This document shows positions 1-9,150 of a stretch of DNA of 64,000 nt, in pieces. The DNA is taken from positions 62,001-126,000 of the forward strand of contig NZ_JAHEAG010000011.1 in the NCBI RefSeq assembly GCF_018596315.1, in the 5' to 3' direction. Positions within the stretch are counted from its first letter, which is position 1. Each line of letters starts with the position of its first letter. A program made the position numbers and the translations under genes. Below the pieces are notes generated by a model that saw nothing but the letters and a program-made list of their open reading frames with translations, made no database searches and had not been told where the DNA came from. This stretch comes from Bradyrhizobium sp. SRL28. Lineage in GTDB: Bacteria > Pseudomonadota > Alphaproteobacteria > Rhizobiales > Xanthobacteraceae.

Positions 1-27
1 GGCCGAAGCCTATGGTAAAGCTTTCGC

Positions 28-1887
28 GTGCGCATTTTCGAATCAAATCCCTGCCCGTCTATGACCGTCTGCGGGCGTATACGTCTGCGTGTGTTGGCCT
101 GTATCGCCCTCGCGCTGGGTGTAACGCCGCTCGCGGCGGTCGGCGAAGCGAAGGCGACCGAAAGCCACGCGCTGGCGATGCACGGCGCACCGGCCCTTCC
201 CCCCAACTTCACGCATATGCCCTACGCCAACCCCGATGCGCCGAAGGGCGGGCGGCTGGTCTGGGGCCTCCTCGGAACTTTCGACAGCCTCAATCCCCTG
301 ATCGTCCGCGGCATCGCCGTTCAGCAGATCAGGGGTTATGTGGTCGAGAGCCTGATGGCGCGCGGCAATGACGAGGCTTTCACGCTCTATGGCTTGCTGG
401 CCAAAAGCGTCGAGACCGACGACGCGCGCAGCTACGTCACCTTCCACCTCGACCCCAAGGCGCGCTTCGCCGATGGCAAGCCGGTCACGGCAGACGACGT
501 CCTGTTTTCGTGGGAACTACTGCGCGACAAGGGCCGACCGAATCACCGGCAGTATTATTCCAAGGTCGCAAAGGCGGAGGCGCCCGACCCGCTTACGGTG
601 CGCTTCGATTTCGGCGGCACAAGTGACCGCGAGCTTCCGCTGATCCTGGGCCTGATGCCCGTCCTGCCGCGACACGCGGTCGATCCAGCGACCTTCGAGG
701 AAACGACGATGACCGGGCCGATCGGTTCCGGACCCTATCGCGTCACCGCCGTCAAGCCGGGAGCCAGTGTCACGCTGACCCGCAATCCCGACTACTGGGG
801 CCGCGACCTGCCGGTCAATCGCGGCTTGTGGAATTTCGACGAGATGAGGCTCGACTTCTATCGCGAGTCCAACGGCCAGTTCGAGGCATTCAAGCGCGGC
901 CTCTATGACTTTCGGGTCGAGCACGAACCGCTGCGCTGGCACGACGGCTACGATTTTGCGGCGGCCCGCAGCGGCGAAGTGATCCGCGACACCATCAAGA
1001 CCGAGATGCCGCAGCCGTCGGAATTCCTGGTGTTCAACACGCGGCGTCCGATTTTTTCAGACATCCGCGTTCGTCAGGCGCTGACGCTGTTGTTCGATTT
1101 CGAGTGGGTCAACCGGAATTACTTTTTCGGGCTCTATGCGCGCTCAGCGGGCTTCTTCGCAGGCTCCGAACTGTCTGCCTATGGCCGTCCGGCCGACGAT
1201 CGCGAGCGCGAGCTTTTGAAACCGTTCACTGAGCGTATCCCGCCGGATATTCTCGACGGCAGTTTCCGCCTGCCCGTCACCGACGGATCGGGGCGTGATC
1301 GCACGACGCTGCGCGGTGCGCTCAAATTGCTGTCGGAGGCCGGTTACGAGCTCGATGGAGCCGTGTTGCGGCAGCGTGCGACCAAAATCCCCTTCACCTT
1401 CGAAATCCTGGTGACGACGCGCGATCAGGAGCGGATCGCGCTGGCCTATCAGCGCGACCTCAAGCGCGCCGGCATCGAAGCCAGCGTTCGCGCGGTCGAT
1501 CCCGTGCAGTTCGACCAGCGCCGGCTAAGCTACGAGTTCGACATGCTGCAGAACCGCTGGGATCAATCGCTGTCCCCCGGCAACGAGCAGTCCTTCTACT
1601 TTGGTAGCCAGGCCGCCGACATTCCCGGCACGCGGAATTACATGGGGGCGAAGGAGCCCGCCATCGACGCCTTGATTGCGGCGCTGCTCGAGGCGCGCGA
1701 GCACCCGGCCTTCGTCTCCGCGGTGCGGGCGCTCGACCGCGCCCTGATGTCAGGCTTCTACGCTATCCCCGTTATTAACGTGCAGGAGCAATGGATCGCG
1801 CGCTGGAATCGGATAGAACGACCTGTAGCAACCGCGTTGACGGGCTATCTGCCGGAAACCTGGTGGCAGAAGCCGGAAGCGAAATGA
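28..1887 (+). CDS. Extracellular solute-binding protein, family 5 (YejA-like peptide ABC transporter)
   Basis: Periplasmic binding protein of an oligopeptide-type ABC importer. The N-terminus has a basic stretch and then a hydrophobic segment (VLACIALALGVTPLAAVG) typical of a signal peptide. The mature part begins with the YejA-like pattern HALAMHGAPALP and later has MPYANPDAPKGG and the family-5 block GLLAKSVETDDARSYVTFHL. At 619 residues it matches the family (about 600). A GTG start at 28 is used here; an ATG at 61 gives a shorter, equally plausible signal peptide (608 residues), and neither has a strong Shine-Dalgarno sequence. No permease or ATPase genes follow, so transport partners would lie left of the window or elsewhere. 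The next gene starts 43 bp downstream on the same strand. Confidence 0.88.
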   Translation: MRIFESNPCPSMTVCGRIRLRVLACIALALGVTPLAAVGEAKATESHALAMHGAPALPPNFTHMPYANPDAPKGGRLVWGLLGTFDSLNPLIVRGIAVQQIRGYVVESLMARGNDEAFTLYGLLAKSVETDDARSYVTFHLDPKARFADGKPVTADDVLFSWELLRDKGRPNHRQYYSKVAKAEAPDPLTVRFDFGGTSDRELPLILGLMPVLPRHAVDPATFEETTMTGPIGSGPYRVTAVKPGASVTLTRNPDYWGRDLPVNRGLWNFDEMRLDFYRESNGQFEAFKRGLYDFRVEHEPLRWHDGYDFAAARSGEVIRDTIKTEMPQPSEFLVFNTRRPIFSDIRVRQALTLLFDFEWVNRNYFFGLYARSAGFFAGSELSAYGRPADDRERELLKPFTERIPPDILDGSFRLPVTDGSGRDRTTLRGALKLLSEAGYELDGAVLRQRATKIPFTFEILVTTRDQERIALAYQRDLKRAGIEASVRAVDPVQFDQRRLSYEFDMLQNRWDQSLSPGNEQSFYFGSQAADIPGTRNYMGAKEPAIDALIAALLEAREHPAFVSAVRALDRALMSGFYAIPVINVQEQWIARWNRIERPVATALTGYLPETWWQKPEAK

Positions 1888-1930
1888 ATCACCAACTGTG
1901 CAACCCTCGTGACAGAGCCGAAGTAACGCC

Positions 1931-3436
1931 GTGACCCAGCCCACCGCTTCGCCAACGCTCGATACGTTGTTCAAACGGAACCTGGCGCGGCAGCCGGATG
2001 CGCTGGCGCTGGTCGATCCCCCGAACAAGCAGCGCATCACCGGCCAGCCGCCGAAGCGTCTTACCTTCGCGCAGGCCGACCGCATGATCTCGTCGCTGGC
2101 TGCGCACTTCATCGAATCCGGCCTGCCGTCCAATTCGGTGATCGCGGTTCAACTGCCCAACACCATCGAATTCGCGCTCACCGTGCTCGCCGCCTTTCGC
2201 GCCGGCCTCGTCGTCGCGGTGCTGCCGCTGCTCTGGCGGCAGTCGGAATTGACCATGGCGCTCAACCGCACCGCCGCGCGGGGGATCGTGACCTCGGGCA
2301 AGGTCGACGGCGTGATCTATTCGGACATCGCCATGAACGCCGCCGCCGAAGCGTTCTCGATCCGCCATGTCTGCGGCTTCGGCAGCGACCTGCCCGAAGG
2401 CATGGCCTCGCTCGACAACGCGATTTTCCGAGAATCCCTGACCACACGTGCCGTGATCCAGGACGGCCGCAAGGCGGCGCTGATTTCCTTCGACGTCACC
2501 GCGGACGGCTTCCGGCCGGTCCCGCGCGCCCATCTCGGTCTGATTGCCGGCGGGCTTGCGATGTCGCTCGAAAGCGACGTGCCGCAGGGCGCAACTGTCC
2601 TGTCGGCCTTCTCGCCGATGTCGTTTGCCGGCCTCGCCTCGTCACTGGCGATCTGGCTCTTGTCCGGCGGAACGCTGGTGCTGCACCACCCGTTCGACGA
2701 TGAGGCGCTGGAACAACAGATCATCGAACAGGCCTGCGATACGTTGATTGCACCTGCTCAACTGGCGCTGCGGCTGGACGAACTGGACCTCGCGTCGCGG
2801 ATGCCAAGCCTGCGCAATGTCATCGGCCTGTGGCGCACGCCCGAACAGGTCGGCTCCAGCGCGTGCTGGGCCGCGCAACAGGCGATGCTGACGGATGTCT
2901 ATCTGTTCGGCGAGGCCGGATTGTTCGGCGCGCGCCGGATCGCGGAGGACGGCTCACCGGCCCTGATCAAGCCCGGCCTTCACGGCGCGCCGCGCGAATT
3001 GCCGGGATCGTCGATCGCGGGCGAGGTCCTGCTGACGCCGCGCGGCACGTTGGGATTGCGCGGGCCGATGGTGCCGGTCGCCGCCTATGCACCGCCTCCG
3101 CCGCCGAGCGACTCTCTGATCGCCTCGCCGCCGCGTGACTATGTCGATACGGATTACGCGGCGCGGCTCGATCGCGTGACCGGCGCGATCAACATCACGG
3201 CGCCGCCATCCGGCGTCATGGCCGTCGGCGGCTACCGCTTCCTGGCGCAAGACCTGCAGGAGTGGGCGCGGCGGCTCGGCCAGGGCGCGCTCTTGACCGC
3301 ATTGCCCGACCGCCTCAGCGGCCACCGGCTCGCCGGCCGCGCGCTCGACAATGCGCGCGCCCGGGACGCGCTGACAGAACTCGGCCTTAACCCATTGATG
3401 GTGGAAGCATTTCGCGACCGGTCCAACGCGACCTGA
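1931..3436 (+). CDS. Class I adenylate-forming (acyl-CoA synthetase-like) protein, degenerate AMP-binding motif
   Basis: Overall layout of an AMP-binding enzyme: an N-terminal domain beginning TLDTLFKRNLARQPDALALVD, a typical RLTFAQADRMISSLAAHF region and a VIAVQLPNTIEFALTVLAAFRAG block. The phosphate-binding loop expected near residues 183-198 (normally TSGTTGxPKG) reads ISFDVTADGFRPVPRAH, so the Ser/Thr/Gly-rich loop and its lysine are gone. The C-terminal subdomain is short, and I see no clear catalytic lysine motif. It may bind but not activate acyl groups, or have another role. The start is GTG at 1931 with a weak ribosome site. It lies between a peptide-binding protein and a degenerate GGDEF protein on the same strand. 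501 residues. Confidence 0.75.
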   Translation: MTQPTASPTLDTLFKRNLARQPDALALVDPPNKQRITGQPPKRLTFAQADRMISSLAAHFIESGLPSNSVIAVQLPNTIEFALTVLAAFRAGLVVAVLPLLWRQSELTMALNRTAARGIVTSGKVDGVIYSDIAMNAAAEAFSIRHVCGFGSDLPEGMASLDNAIFRESLTTRAVIQDGRKAALISFDVTADGFRPVPRAHLGLIAGGLAMSLESDVPQGATVLSAFSPMSFAGLASSLAIWLLSGGTLVLHHPFDDEALEQQIIEQACDTLIAPAQLALRLDELDLASRMPSLRNVIGLWRTPEQVGSSACWAAQQAMLTDVYLFGEAGLFGARRIAEDGSPALIKPGLHGAPRELPGSSIAGEVLLTPRGTLGLRGPMVPVAAYAPPPPPSDSLIASPPRDYVDTDYAARLDRVTGAINITAPPSGVMAVGGYRFLAQDLQEWARRLGQGALLTALPDRLSGHRLAGRALDNARARDALTELGLNPLMVEAFRDRSNAT

Positions 3437-3527
3437 GAGCCTCCGGCAGGGACGGCGTTGACGCCGCATTAAGCGGCGCAAACTAGACTCGCGGGTTCCA
3501 GATGCACGCCTGACCCGAGTTCTAAAA

Positions 3528-4784
3528 ATGTCCCAGCAAGGTCCGATCCTCGTCGTGTCGACTGCGAGACGGCCATCTTTTGCCGCGACGCTCGATGTCG
3601 GCAGGCTGTTTCCGGTGGTCGAGACCGAGTGGGCGGACGCTGTGCGCGCGGTCGAACAGGTGCAACCGGCCGCCGTGCTGGCGGCAACCGCCGACACCGA
3701 TGCAGCCGGACTGACGGAGCTGGCAGCGCGGGTTGCGGCACGCCAGCCTTATCTGCCGCTGATCGCGGTCGACCCGCGGGTCCCGCATCCGGACAACGTC
3801 ATTCCCTTCTTTCAGGGCCAAATCTCCCAAACTCAAGTCTCGCCAACCCAAGGCGGCTCCGACCGCCTGGTGGCTCGCCTGCGTGCCGCGCTGCGCGTGC
3901 GGTCGTTGCATGCGACCGTGATGCGCCGGCTGGAGCCGGCAACGCCGATGGCGCTGTCGCATATCGATCCGGCGCGCGACGCCACCGTGCTGCTGATCGG
4001 CCGCGGCGGCGCCTATCCCACGTTGTCGGTCACGCTTGGCGAGCGCACCGGCGTGGTCGGCGCGCTCTCGATCGAGGCGGCGGCGAAGCATCTCAATGTG
4101 AGAGACATCGACGGCATCGTGCTCGGCGAAGGCTTCAGCCCGCGCGTGATCGACGCCTTCCTCACCGTGCTGACGGAGGACGCCCGTTTCCGCAACCTTC
4201 CCGTCGTCGTGACGGCAGTCGATCTGGCACCTAGCTACGATCTGCCGAACCTCGAGGTCGTGTCCGACGACGCCGCCCAGGTGGTCGCGACGGCGCTGCC
4301 GCTGATCCGCCAGCATGCCTTCGAAGCCCATCTGAGCCGCACGCTGAAGGCCATCGATGCCGATGGCCTGATCGACGCGCGGACCGGCCTGCTCACCCCG
4401 GAAGCCTTCGAGCGCGACTTCGCCAGCGCCATCTACCAGACGCAGCAACGCGGCGGCGGGTTGTCGGTCGCACGTTTTGCGTTCGATCCCGAACATCCCC
4501 GCGCGCAATTCGACGGCGCACGGATCATCAGCCGCCTGATGCGGCAGATGGATTTCGGCGCCGCCCAGGAAGACGGCGGGGTTGTCGTGGTGTTTGCCGA
4601 AACCGACCTGAAGACGGCGCACACCGTCGCGCGGCGGCTGTCGAGCGTGATGCGCCATACCAGCCACGGCCAGCGCGATGCGCGATCTGAGCCGACCGTC
4701 ACGATCGCAACGCTGCTGCCGAACGATTCCGCGAAGTCGCTACGGTCGCGGCTCCAGGAAGAGGCGCATCGCGCCGCGTCGTAG
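3528..4784 (+). CDS. GGDEF-like domain protein, probably inactive
   Basis: 418 residues. The N-terminal two thirds looks like a receiver-like alpha/beta region without an obvious phospho-acceptor context. From about residue 280 a GGDEF-like fold starts with LIDARTGLLTPEAFERDF, which corresponds to the usual D-x-LTGLxNRRxF entry motif. Where the catalytic RxGGDEF loop should be, the sequence reads MDFGAAQEDGGVVVVFAETD, so the acidic active-site residues and the GG pair are not in register. A diguanylate cyclase role is therefore unlikely; a c-di-GMP-independent sensory or structural role is possible. ATG at 3528 is used. It is convergent with mfd, with a palindromic repeat between the two stop codons. 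Confidence 0.72.
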   Translation: MSQQGPILVVSTARRPSFAATLDVGRLFPVVETEWADAVRAVEQVQPAAVLAATADTDAAGLTELAARVAARQPYLPLIAVDPRVPHPDNVIPFFQGQISQTQVSPTQGGSDRLVARLRAALRVRSLHATVMRRLEPATPMALSHIDPARDATVLLIGRGGAYPTLSVTLGERTGVVGALSIEAAAKHLNVRDIDGIVLGEGFSPRVIDAFLTVLTEDARFRNLPVVVTAVDLAPSYDLPNLEVVSDDAAQVVATALPLIRQHAFEAHLSRTLKAIDADGLIDARTGLLTPEAFERDFASAIYQTQQRGGGLSVARFAFDPEHPRAQFDGARIISRLMRQMDFGAAQEDGGVVVVFAETDLKTAHTVARRLSSVMRHTSHGQRDARSEPTVTIATLLPNDSAKSLRSRLQEEAHRAAS

Positions 4785-4805
4785 TCATTCGCCCCGCCGG
4801 CCTGT

Positions 4806-4894
4806 AGGGTGGGCAAAGGAGCGTTAGCGACGTGCCCACCATCTATCACCGATCGCGCTTCGAAATGGTGGGCACGCTACGCTTTGCCCACCCT
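4806..4894. repeat. Nested palindromic intergenic repeat
   Basis: Two pairs of complementary arms are nested: AGGGTGGGCAAAG at 4806-4818 pairs with CTTTGCCCACCCT at 4882-4894, and CGTGCCCACCAT at 4831-4842 pairs with ATGGTGGGCACG at 4865-4876. The element lies between two convergent genes and could fold in RNA from either strand, so it may act as a bidirectional terminator. This GTGGGCA/TGCCCAC type of element is, from memory, common in Bradyrhizobium intergenic regions. Confidence 0.85.
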
Positions 4895-4925
4895 GCGCCG
4901 CACCGCGTCCGGGACACGAGACCGA

Positions 4926-7900
4926 CTACGCCGCCTTCTTGCTCTCCGCGAGATTGGCGAGTTGGCGTAAGATCTCGGTCGTGCCCATCAACCGCTCTTC
5001 CGGCGTCTTCCATGTCTGCAGGAACACCACCTTCATGTCGGGCCGCACCTTGGCGGCCTGGCCGTGCTGGCGGATGAAGAATACCAGCCGGTCCGGCTGC
5101 GCGAATTTGTTGTCGCGGAACGCGATCACCGCGCCCTTCGGCCCGGCGTCGACCTTCTCGACATTGGCTCTGCGGCAATAGGCCTTGATCGCCGCGACCT
5201 TGAAGAGATAGCGCACTTCGTCCGGCAGCACGCCGAAGCGGTCACGCATCTCGGCGGCGAAATTGTCGATCTCCTCGTCGGTCTCGAGATCGGCCAGCCG
5301 CCGGTATAGCGACAGCCGCACGGCGAGGTCGTTGACGTAGTCCTCGGGGATCAGCACCGGCATCCCGATGGTGATCTGCGGCGACCAGCGGTCGGCCGCG
5401 GGCTCCACCACGCCGGCCTTGAGGTTGAGGATCGCCTCCTCCAGCATCGATTGATAGAGCTCGAAGCCGACTTCCTTGATATGCCCGGACTGTTCTTCGC
5501 CGAGCAGATTGCCGGCGCCGCGAATATCGAGGTCGTGCGATGCGAGCTGGAAGCCCGCGCCCAAAGTCTCCAGCGACTGCAACACTTTCAGCCGCCGCTC
5601 GGCCTGGGCTGTGATCTTCTGCTGCGCTGGCAACGTGAACAGCGCGTACGCCCGCAGTTTCGAGCGCCCTACCCGTCCGCGCAGCTGATAGAGTTGCGCC
5701 AGCCCGAACATGTCGGCGCGGTGCACGATCAGCGTGTTGGCGGTCGGGATATCGAGGCCGGACTCGATGATCGTGGTCGAGAGCAGGATGTCGTATTTGC
5801 CGTCGTAGAACGCCGACATGATGTCTTCGATCACGGTCGGCGGCATCTGGCCGTGGGCGACCGCGACCTTCATCTCCGGCACGTTCTTGTCGAGGAAGTC
5901 CTTGACGCCGGCGAGGTCCTCGATCCGCGGCACGACGTAGAACGCCTGTCCGCCGCGGTAGCGTTCGCGCAGCAGCGCCTCGCGGATCATCAGCGGATCA
6001 TGCGGCGCCACAAAAGTCCGCACCGCCAGTCGATCGACCGGGGGCGAGGCAATGATCGAGAGATCGCGAACGCCGGTGAGCGCGAGCTGCAGCGTCCGCG
6101 GGATCGGCGTGGCGCTCAGCGTCAGCACATGCACCTGGGCACGAAGTTGCTTCAGCCGCTCCTTGTGGCTGACGCCGAAGTGTTGCTCCTCGTCGACGAT
6201 CAGAAGGCCGAGATCCCTGAACTTGATCGACTTGCCGAGCAGCGCGTGGGTGCCGACGACGATATCGACATGACCCTCGGTCAACCCCTTCTTGACCTGC
6301 GTCAGTTCCTTGGCCGGGATCAGGCGGGAGGCCTGCGCAACGTTGACGGGAAAACCGCGAAAACGTTCGGCAAAGTTCTTGCTGTGCTGCCGCGCCAATA
6401 GCGTGGTCGGCACCACGACGGCCACCTGCTTGCCGTCGAGCGCAACCGCAAACGCGGCGCGCAGCGCTACCTCGGTCTTGCCGAAGCCGACATCACCGCA
6501 GATCAGCCGGTCCATGGGACGGCCACTTTCGAGGTCCTTCAGCGTGGACGTGATGGCCCCCAACTGGTCCTCGGTTTCCTCATAGGGGAAGCGCGCGCAG
6601 AACTCGTCATAGACATGCGGCTGCACCGGCATTTTCGGCGCTTCATGCAGATGCCGTTCCGCCGCGATCTTGATCAGTTCGCCGGCGATCTCGCGGATGC
6701 GGTTCTTCAGCTTTGCCTTGCGCGCCTGCCAGCCACCGCCGCCCAGCCGGTCCAGTTCGACATTGGCGTGATCGGAGCCGTAACGCGACAGCAGTTCGAT
6801 GTTCTCGACGGGGAGGAACAGTTTTGTTTCCGCGGCATAATGCAGTTCGAGGCAGTCATGCGGCGCGCCGCCGACCTCGATCGTCTGCAACCCGACAAAG
6901 CGGCCGATGCCGTGCTCCACGTGAACCACGAGATCGCCGGTCGAAAGGCTCGTGACTTCCGAGATGAAGTTATCGAGCTTGCGGCTCGATTTGCGCGGCC
7001 GCACCAGGCGGTCACCGAGAATGTCCTGCTCGCTGATGACGGCGAATTCGTCGGTCTCGAAACCGCTCTCCATGCCGACCACCGCCAGCATGGCCTCGTT
7101 GCGTGGCGTCGCCTGCACCGTGCGCCAGGCGTTGACGCTGGTGAGATTGGCGAGCTTGTGATCCCTGAGCATGCTGCCCATGCGGTCGCGGGAGCCTTCG
7201 CTCCACAGCGTGATCACCACCTTCTTGCGCTGCGCCTGCAACGCCAGCACGTGCGCCACCACGGCTTCGAACACGTTGACCGAACCGTCGGCGCGCTCGG
7301 GCGTGAAATTGCGCCCCTGCCGCGCGCCGGCGTCGAACACGTCGGCGCTGCCCTCAGGCACCGCAAATGGCGTCAGCCGCGCCACCGCCGCCTCACTCAG
7401 ACGTTCGGTCCACTCCGTTTCCGTCAGATAGAGCCGATCCGGCGGTAACGGCTTGTAGATCGCGCCGGAGCCCGGATGCTCCAGCGCCTCGCGCCTGGCC
7501 TCGTAATAGTCAGCGATCTGCTTGAAGCGTTCGCGGGCGGCGTCCTCGCCCTGCGGCTCGATCGCGACCGGCGCGCCATCGAGATAGTCGAACAGCGTAT
7601 CCATCCGCTCCTGGAACAGCGGCAGCCAATGCTCCATGCCGGGATGGCGGCGGCCTTCGCTGACGGCTTCATAGAGCAGATCGTCGCGCTGCGGCGCGCC
7701 GAAGGTCGCGACATAGCCCATGCGAAAGCGGCGGATGGTTTCGGTGACGAGCTGGAATTCCGAAACTGGAACCAGATCGAGCGCGCGCATGTCGAGCTGC
7801 GTTCGCTGCGTTTCCGCGTCGAAGGTCCGGATCGATTCAAGGCTGTCGCCGAAGAAGTCGAACCGCACGGGCTGGTCGAGACCGGCCGGAAACAGATCGA

Positions 7901-8444
7901 GGATACCGCCGCGCACGGCATATTCGCCGGGCTCGCGCACGGTCGAGGAGCGGTTGTAGCCATTGTGCTCCAGCCAGGCCACGATCGAGTCCATCGGCAC
8001 GACATGGCCGGGCGCCACCGACAGCGCCTGCGCCGCCACCACCTCGCGTGCCGGGACGCGCTGCACGATGGCATTGACGGTGGTGAGCACGATCAGCGGC
8101 TTGTCGCTGCCCTGCAGCCGCGACAGCCGCGCCAGCGTGGTCAGGCGCTGCGCCAGGATGCCGCCATGCGGCGACACCCGGTCATAGGGCTGGCAGTCCC
8201 AGGCCGGAAACTGCATCACGGGTAGATCGGGGGCGAAGAATTCCAGCGCCCGCGCGAGCTGCTGCATGCGGGGACCGTCGCGGCAGACGACGGCAAGGCT
8301 CACGGCCGGCGGTTTCGGCCGTGCCGCCACCGCGCGGGCCAGATCGGATACGACCAGCCCCTCGGCGCCTTCGGCAACGTTGGCAAAGGTCAGCGCACGG
8401 CTGGGGGCCAGCAACGCGGCGGGCGATTTGACAGGCGACTTCAT
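4926..8444 (-). CDS. mfd: Transcription-repair coupling factor Mfd
   Basis: A full-length Mfd of 1172 residues, a DNA translocase that releases RNA polymerase stalled at lesions and recruits UvrA. The N-terminal UvrB-homology region includes FPAWDCQPYDRVSPHGGI. A CarD-like RNA-polymerase-interaction domain near residues 480-560 includes GDLVVHVEHGIGRFVG. The superfamily 2 helicase motifs follow: Walker A GDVGFGKTEVALRAAFAVA near 650, DEEQHFG near 748, and LSATPIPRTLQLAL. Later come STTIIESGLDIPTANTLIVH, the QLRGRVGRS motif and the C-terminal D7 domain. The start ATG overlaps the stop of sdhE (ATGA, 4 bp), so the two are translationally coupled in one minus-strand operon. Confidence 0.98.
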   Translation of the reverse strand: MKSPVKSPAALLAPSRALTFANVAEGAEGLVVSDLARAVAARPKPPAVSLAVVCRDGPRMQQLARALEFFAPDLPVMQFPAWDCQPYDRVSPHGGILAQRLTTLARLSRLQGSDKPLIVLTTVNAIVQRVPAREVVAAQALSVAPGHVVPMDSIVAWLEHNGYNRSSTVREPGEYAVRGGILDLFPAGLDQPVRFDFFGDSLESIRTFDAETQRTQLDMRALDLVPVSEFQLVTETIRRFRMGYVATFGAPQRDDLLYEAVSEGRRHPGMEHWLPLFQERMDTLFDYLDGAPVAIEPQGEDAARERFKQIADYYEARREALEHPGSGAIYKPLPPDRLYLTETEWTERLSEAAVARLTPFAVPEGSADVFDAGARQGRNFTPERADGSVNVFEAVVAHVLALQAQRKKVVITLWSEGSRDRMGSMLRDHKLANLTSVNAWRTVQATPRNEAMLAVVGMESGFETDEFAVISEQDILGDRLVRPRKSSRKLDNFISEVTSLSTGDLVVHVEHGIGRFVGLQTIEVGGAPHDCLELHYAAETKLFLPVENIELLSRYGSDHANVELDRLGGGGWQARKAKLKNRIREIAGELIKIAAERHLHEAPKMPVQPHVYDEFCARFPYEETEDQLGAITSTLKDLESGRPMDRLICGDVGFGKTEVALRAAFAVALDGKQVAVVVPTTLLARQHSKNFAERFRGFPVNVAQASRLIPAKELTQVKKGLTEGHVDIVVGTHALLGKSIKFRDLGLLIVDEEQHFGVSHKERLKQLRAQVHVLTLSATPIPRTLQLALTGVRDLSIIASPPVDRLAVRTFVAPHDPLMIREALLRERYRGGQAFYVVPRIEDLAGVKDFLDKNVPEMKVAVAHGQMPPTVIEDIMSAFYDGKYDILLSTTIIESGLDIPTANTLIVHRADMFGLAQLYQLRGRVGRSKLRAYALFTLPAQQKITAQAERRLKVLQSLETLGAGFQLASHDLDIRGAGNLLGEEQSGHIKEVGFELYQSMLEEAILNLKAGVVEPAADRWSPQITIGMPVLIPEDYVNDLAVRLSLYRRLADLETDEEIDNFAAEMRDRFGVLPDEVRYLFKVAAIKAYCRRANVEKVDAGPKGAVIAFRDNKFAQPDRLVFFIRQHGQAAKVRPDMKVVFLQTWKTPEERLMGTTEILRQLANLAESKKAA

Positions 8445-8731
8445 GCGTCGTGAACCACGGCGCGAAACGCCTTGATGCGGTCGAACAGCGCGGTCGCATA
8501 TTCCGGATCAAGCGGCGTGTCGCCGATCAGCGCGGCATAGAGATCGGGATCGGGCACCTCGATCAGCTGCTCGAGTTCGGCCAGTTCGTCATCGCGCATG
8601 GCCGATATCTCGGCATCCGCAAAGCGGCCGAGGATGAGATCCATCTCGCGGGTACCGCGATGCCAGCAGCGGAACAAAAGCCGCTTGCGGCGGTCGTCGA
8701 GGCCACCGCTTGATCGTGTCGTACCGGTCAT
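8441..8731 (-). CDS. sdhE: FAD assembly factor SdhE (succinate dehydrogenase assembly factor 2 family)
   Basis: A 96-residue protein of the SdhE/DUF339 family, which promotes covalent flavinylation of the SdhA subunit in the cytoplasm. The diagnostic RGxxE motif is present as HRGTREMDLILGRFAD, followed by the acidic LEQLIEVPDPDLYAAL region. The ATG at 8731 (MTGTTRSS...) is preferred over the upstream ATG at 8797, because the extra 22 residues are basic and Pro-rich and are not expected in this family. It overlaps mfd by 4 bp. It is divergent from rtcB-prfH and recG. Confidence 0.93.
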   Translation of the reverse strand: MTGTTRSSGGLDDRRKRLLFRCWHRGTREMDLILGRFADAEISAMRDDELAELEQLIEVPDPDLYAALIGDTPLDPEYATALFDRIKAFRAVVHDA

Positions 8732-9150
8732 TGTCCCATTCCGTTTCGAACGCCAAAAGCCCGGACGTGCCGGGCGGGGTTGATATAGCCCTCGCACCAG
8801 GGAATGTCAGTAGCGTTTCACCCACAGGCCCATGCGAAAGTGGCGTGTATGGATTGCGAGGCGGTCCACTGCCCTCCCTATCTCCCGCGTTGGTTGCTTC
8901 GACGCCCGCGCTGCCCGCCGCGGCCGGACTTGCAGCTTTTCGATTTCACCGTTATGTGTCTCGCGCGATCGATAGCCGATTTTGGCATGATCATCACGGA
9001 GAAGGCTCGATGACATTGTCTCGCCGCCCCGTCGAGGGCATCGCCTAAGGGCGCGTGCGTTAGCCGTGCCACTTGGGAACTCGCGCGCTTAAGTCAGCGA
9101 TATCCGCGTTGCGCGCGCCGACGATTCTCAAATCTCCTGAAAGCATTTCA
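8732..9150. other. Intergenic region between sdhE and rtcB
   Basis: About 420 bp that must hold the promoters for the divergent sdhE-mfd and rtcB-prfH transcripts. I see no convincing coding region. A TTG-started extension of the rtcB frame from 9073 is possible but unlike known RtcB N-termini. I looked for a sigma-54 site (TGGCAC-N5-TTGCA) of the sort that drives rtcB in E. coli and found no good match; TTGGCATGATCATCACGG near 8980-8998 only partly resembles one. Confidence 0.5.

Noticed and set aside
1..27. Possible end of an upstream gene at the window edge
   Set aside because: Too short to identify.
5451..7448. Two long plus-strand frames opposite mfd
   Set aside because: Shadow frames of the high-GC mfd gene: no initiation signals, and residue composition typical of antisense translation.
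8975..9000. Sigma-54 promoter for rtcB-prfH
   Set aside because: TTGGCATGATCATCACGG lacks the GC element at the right spacing (TGGCAC-N5-TTGCA).
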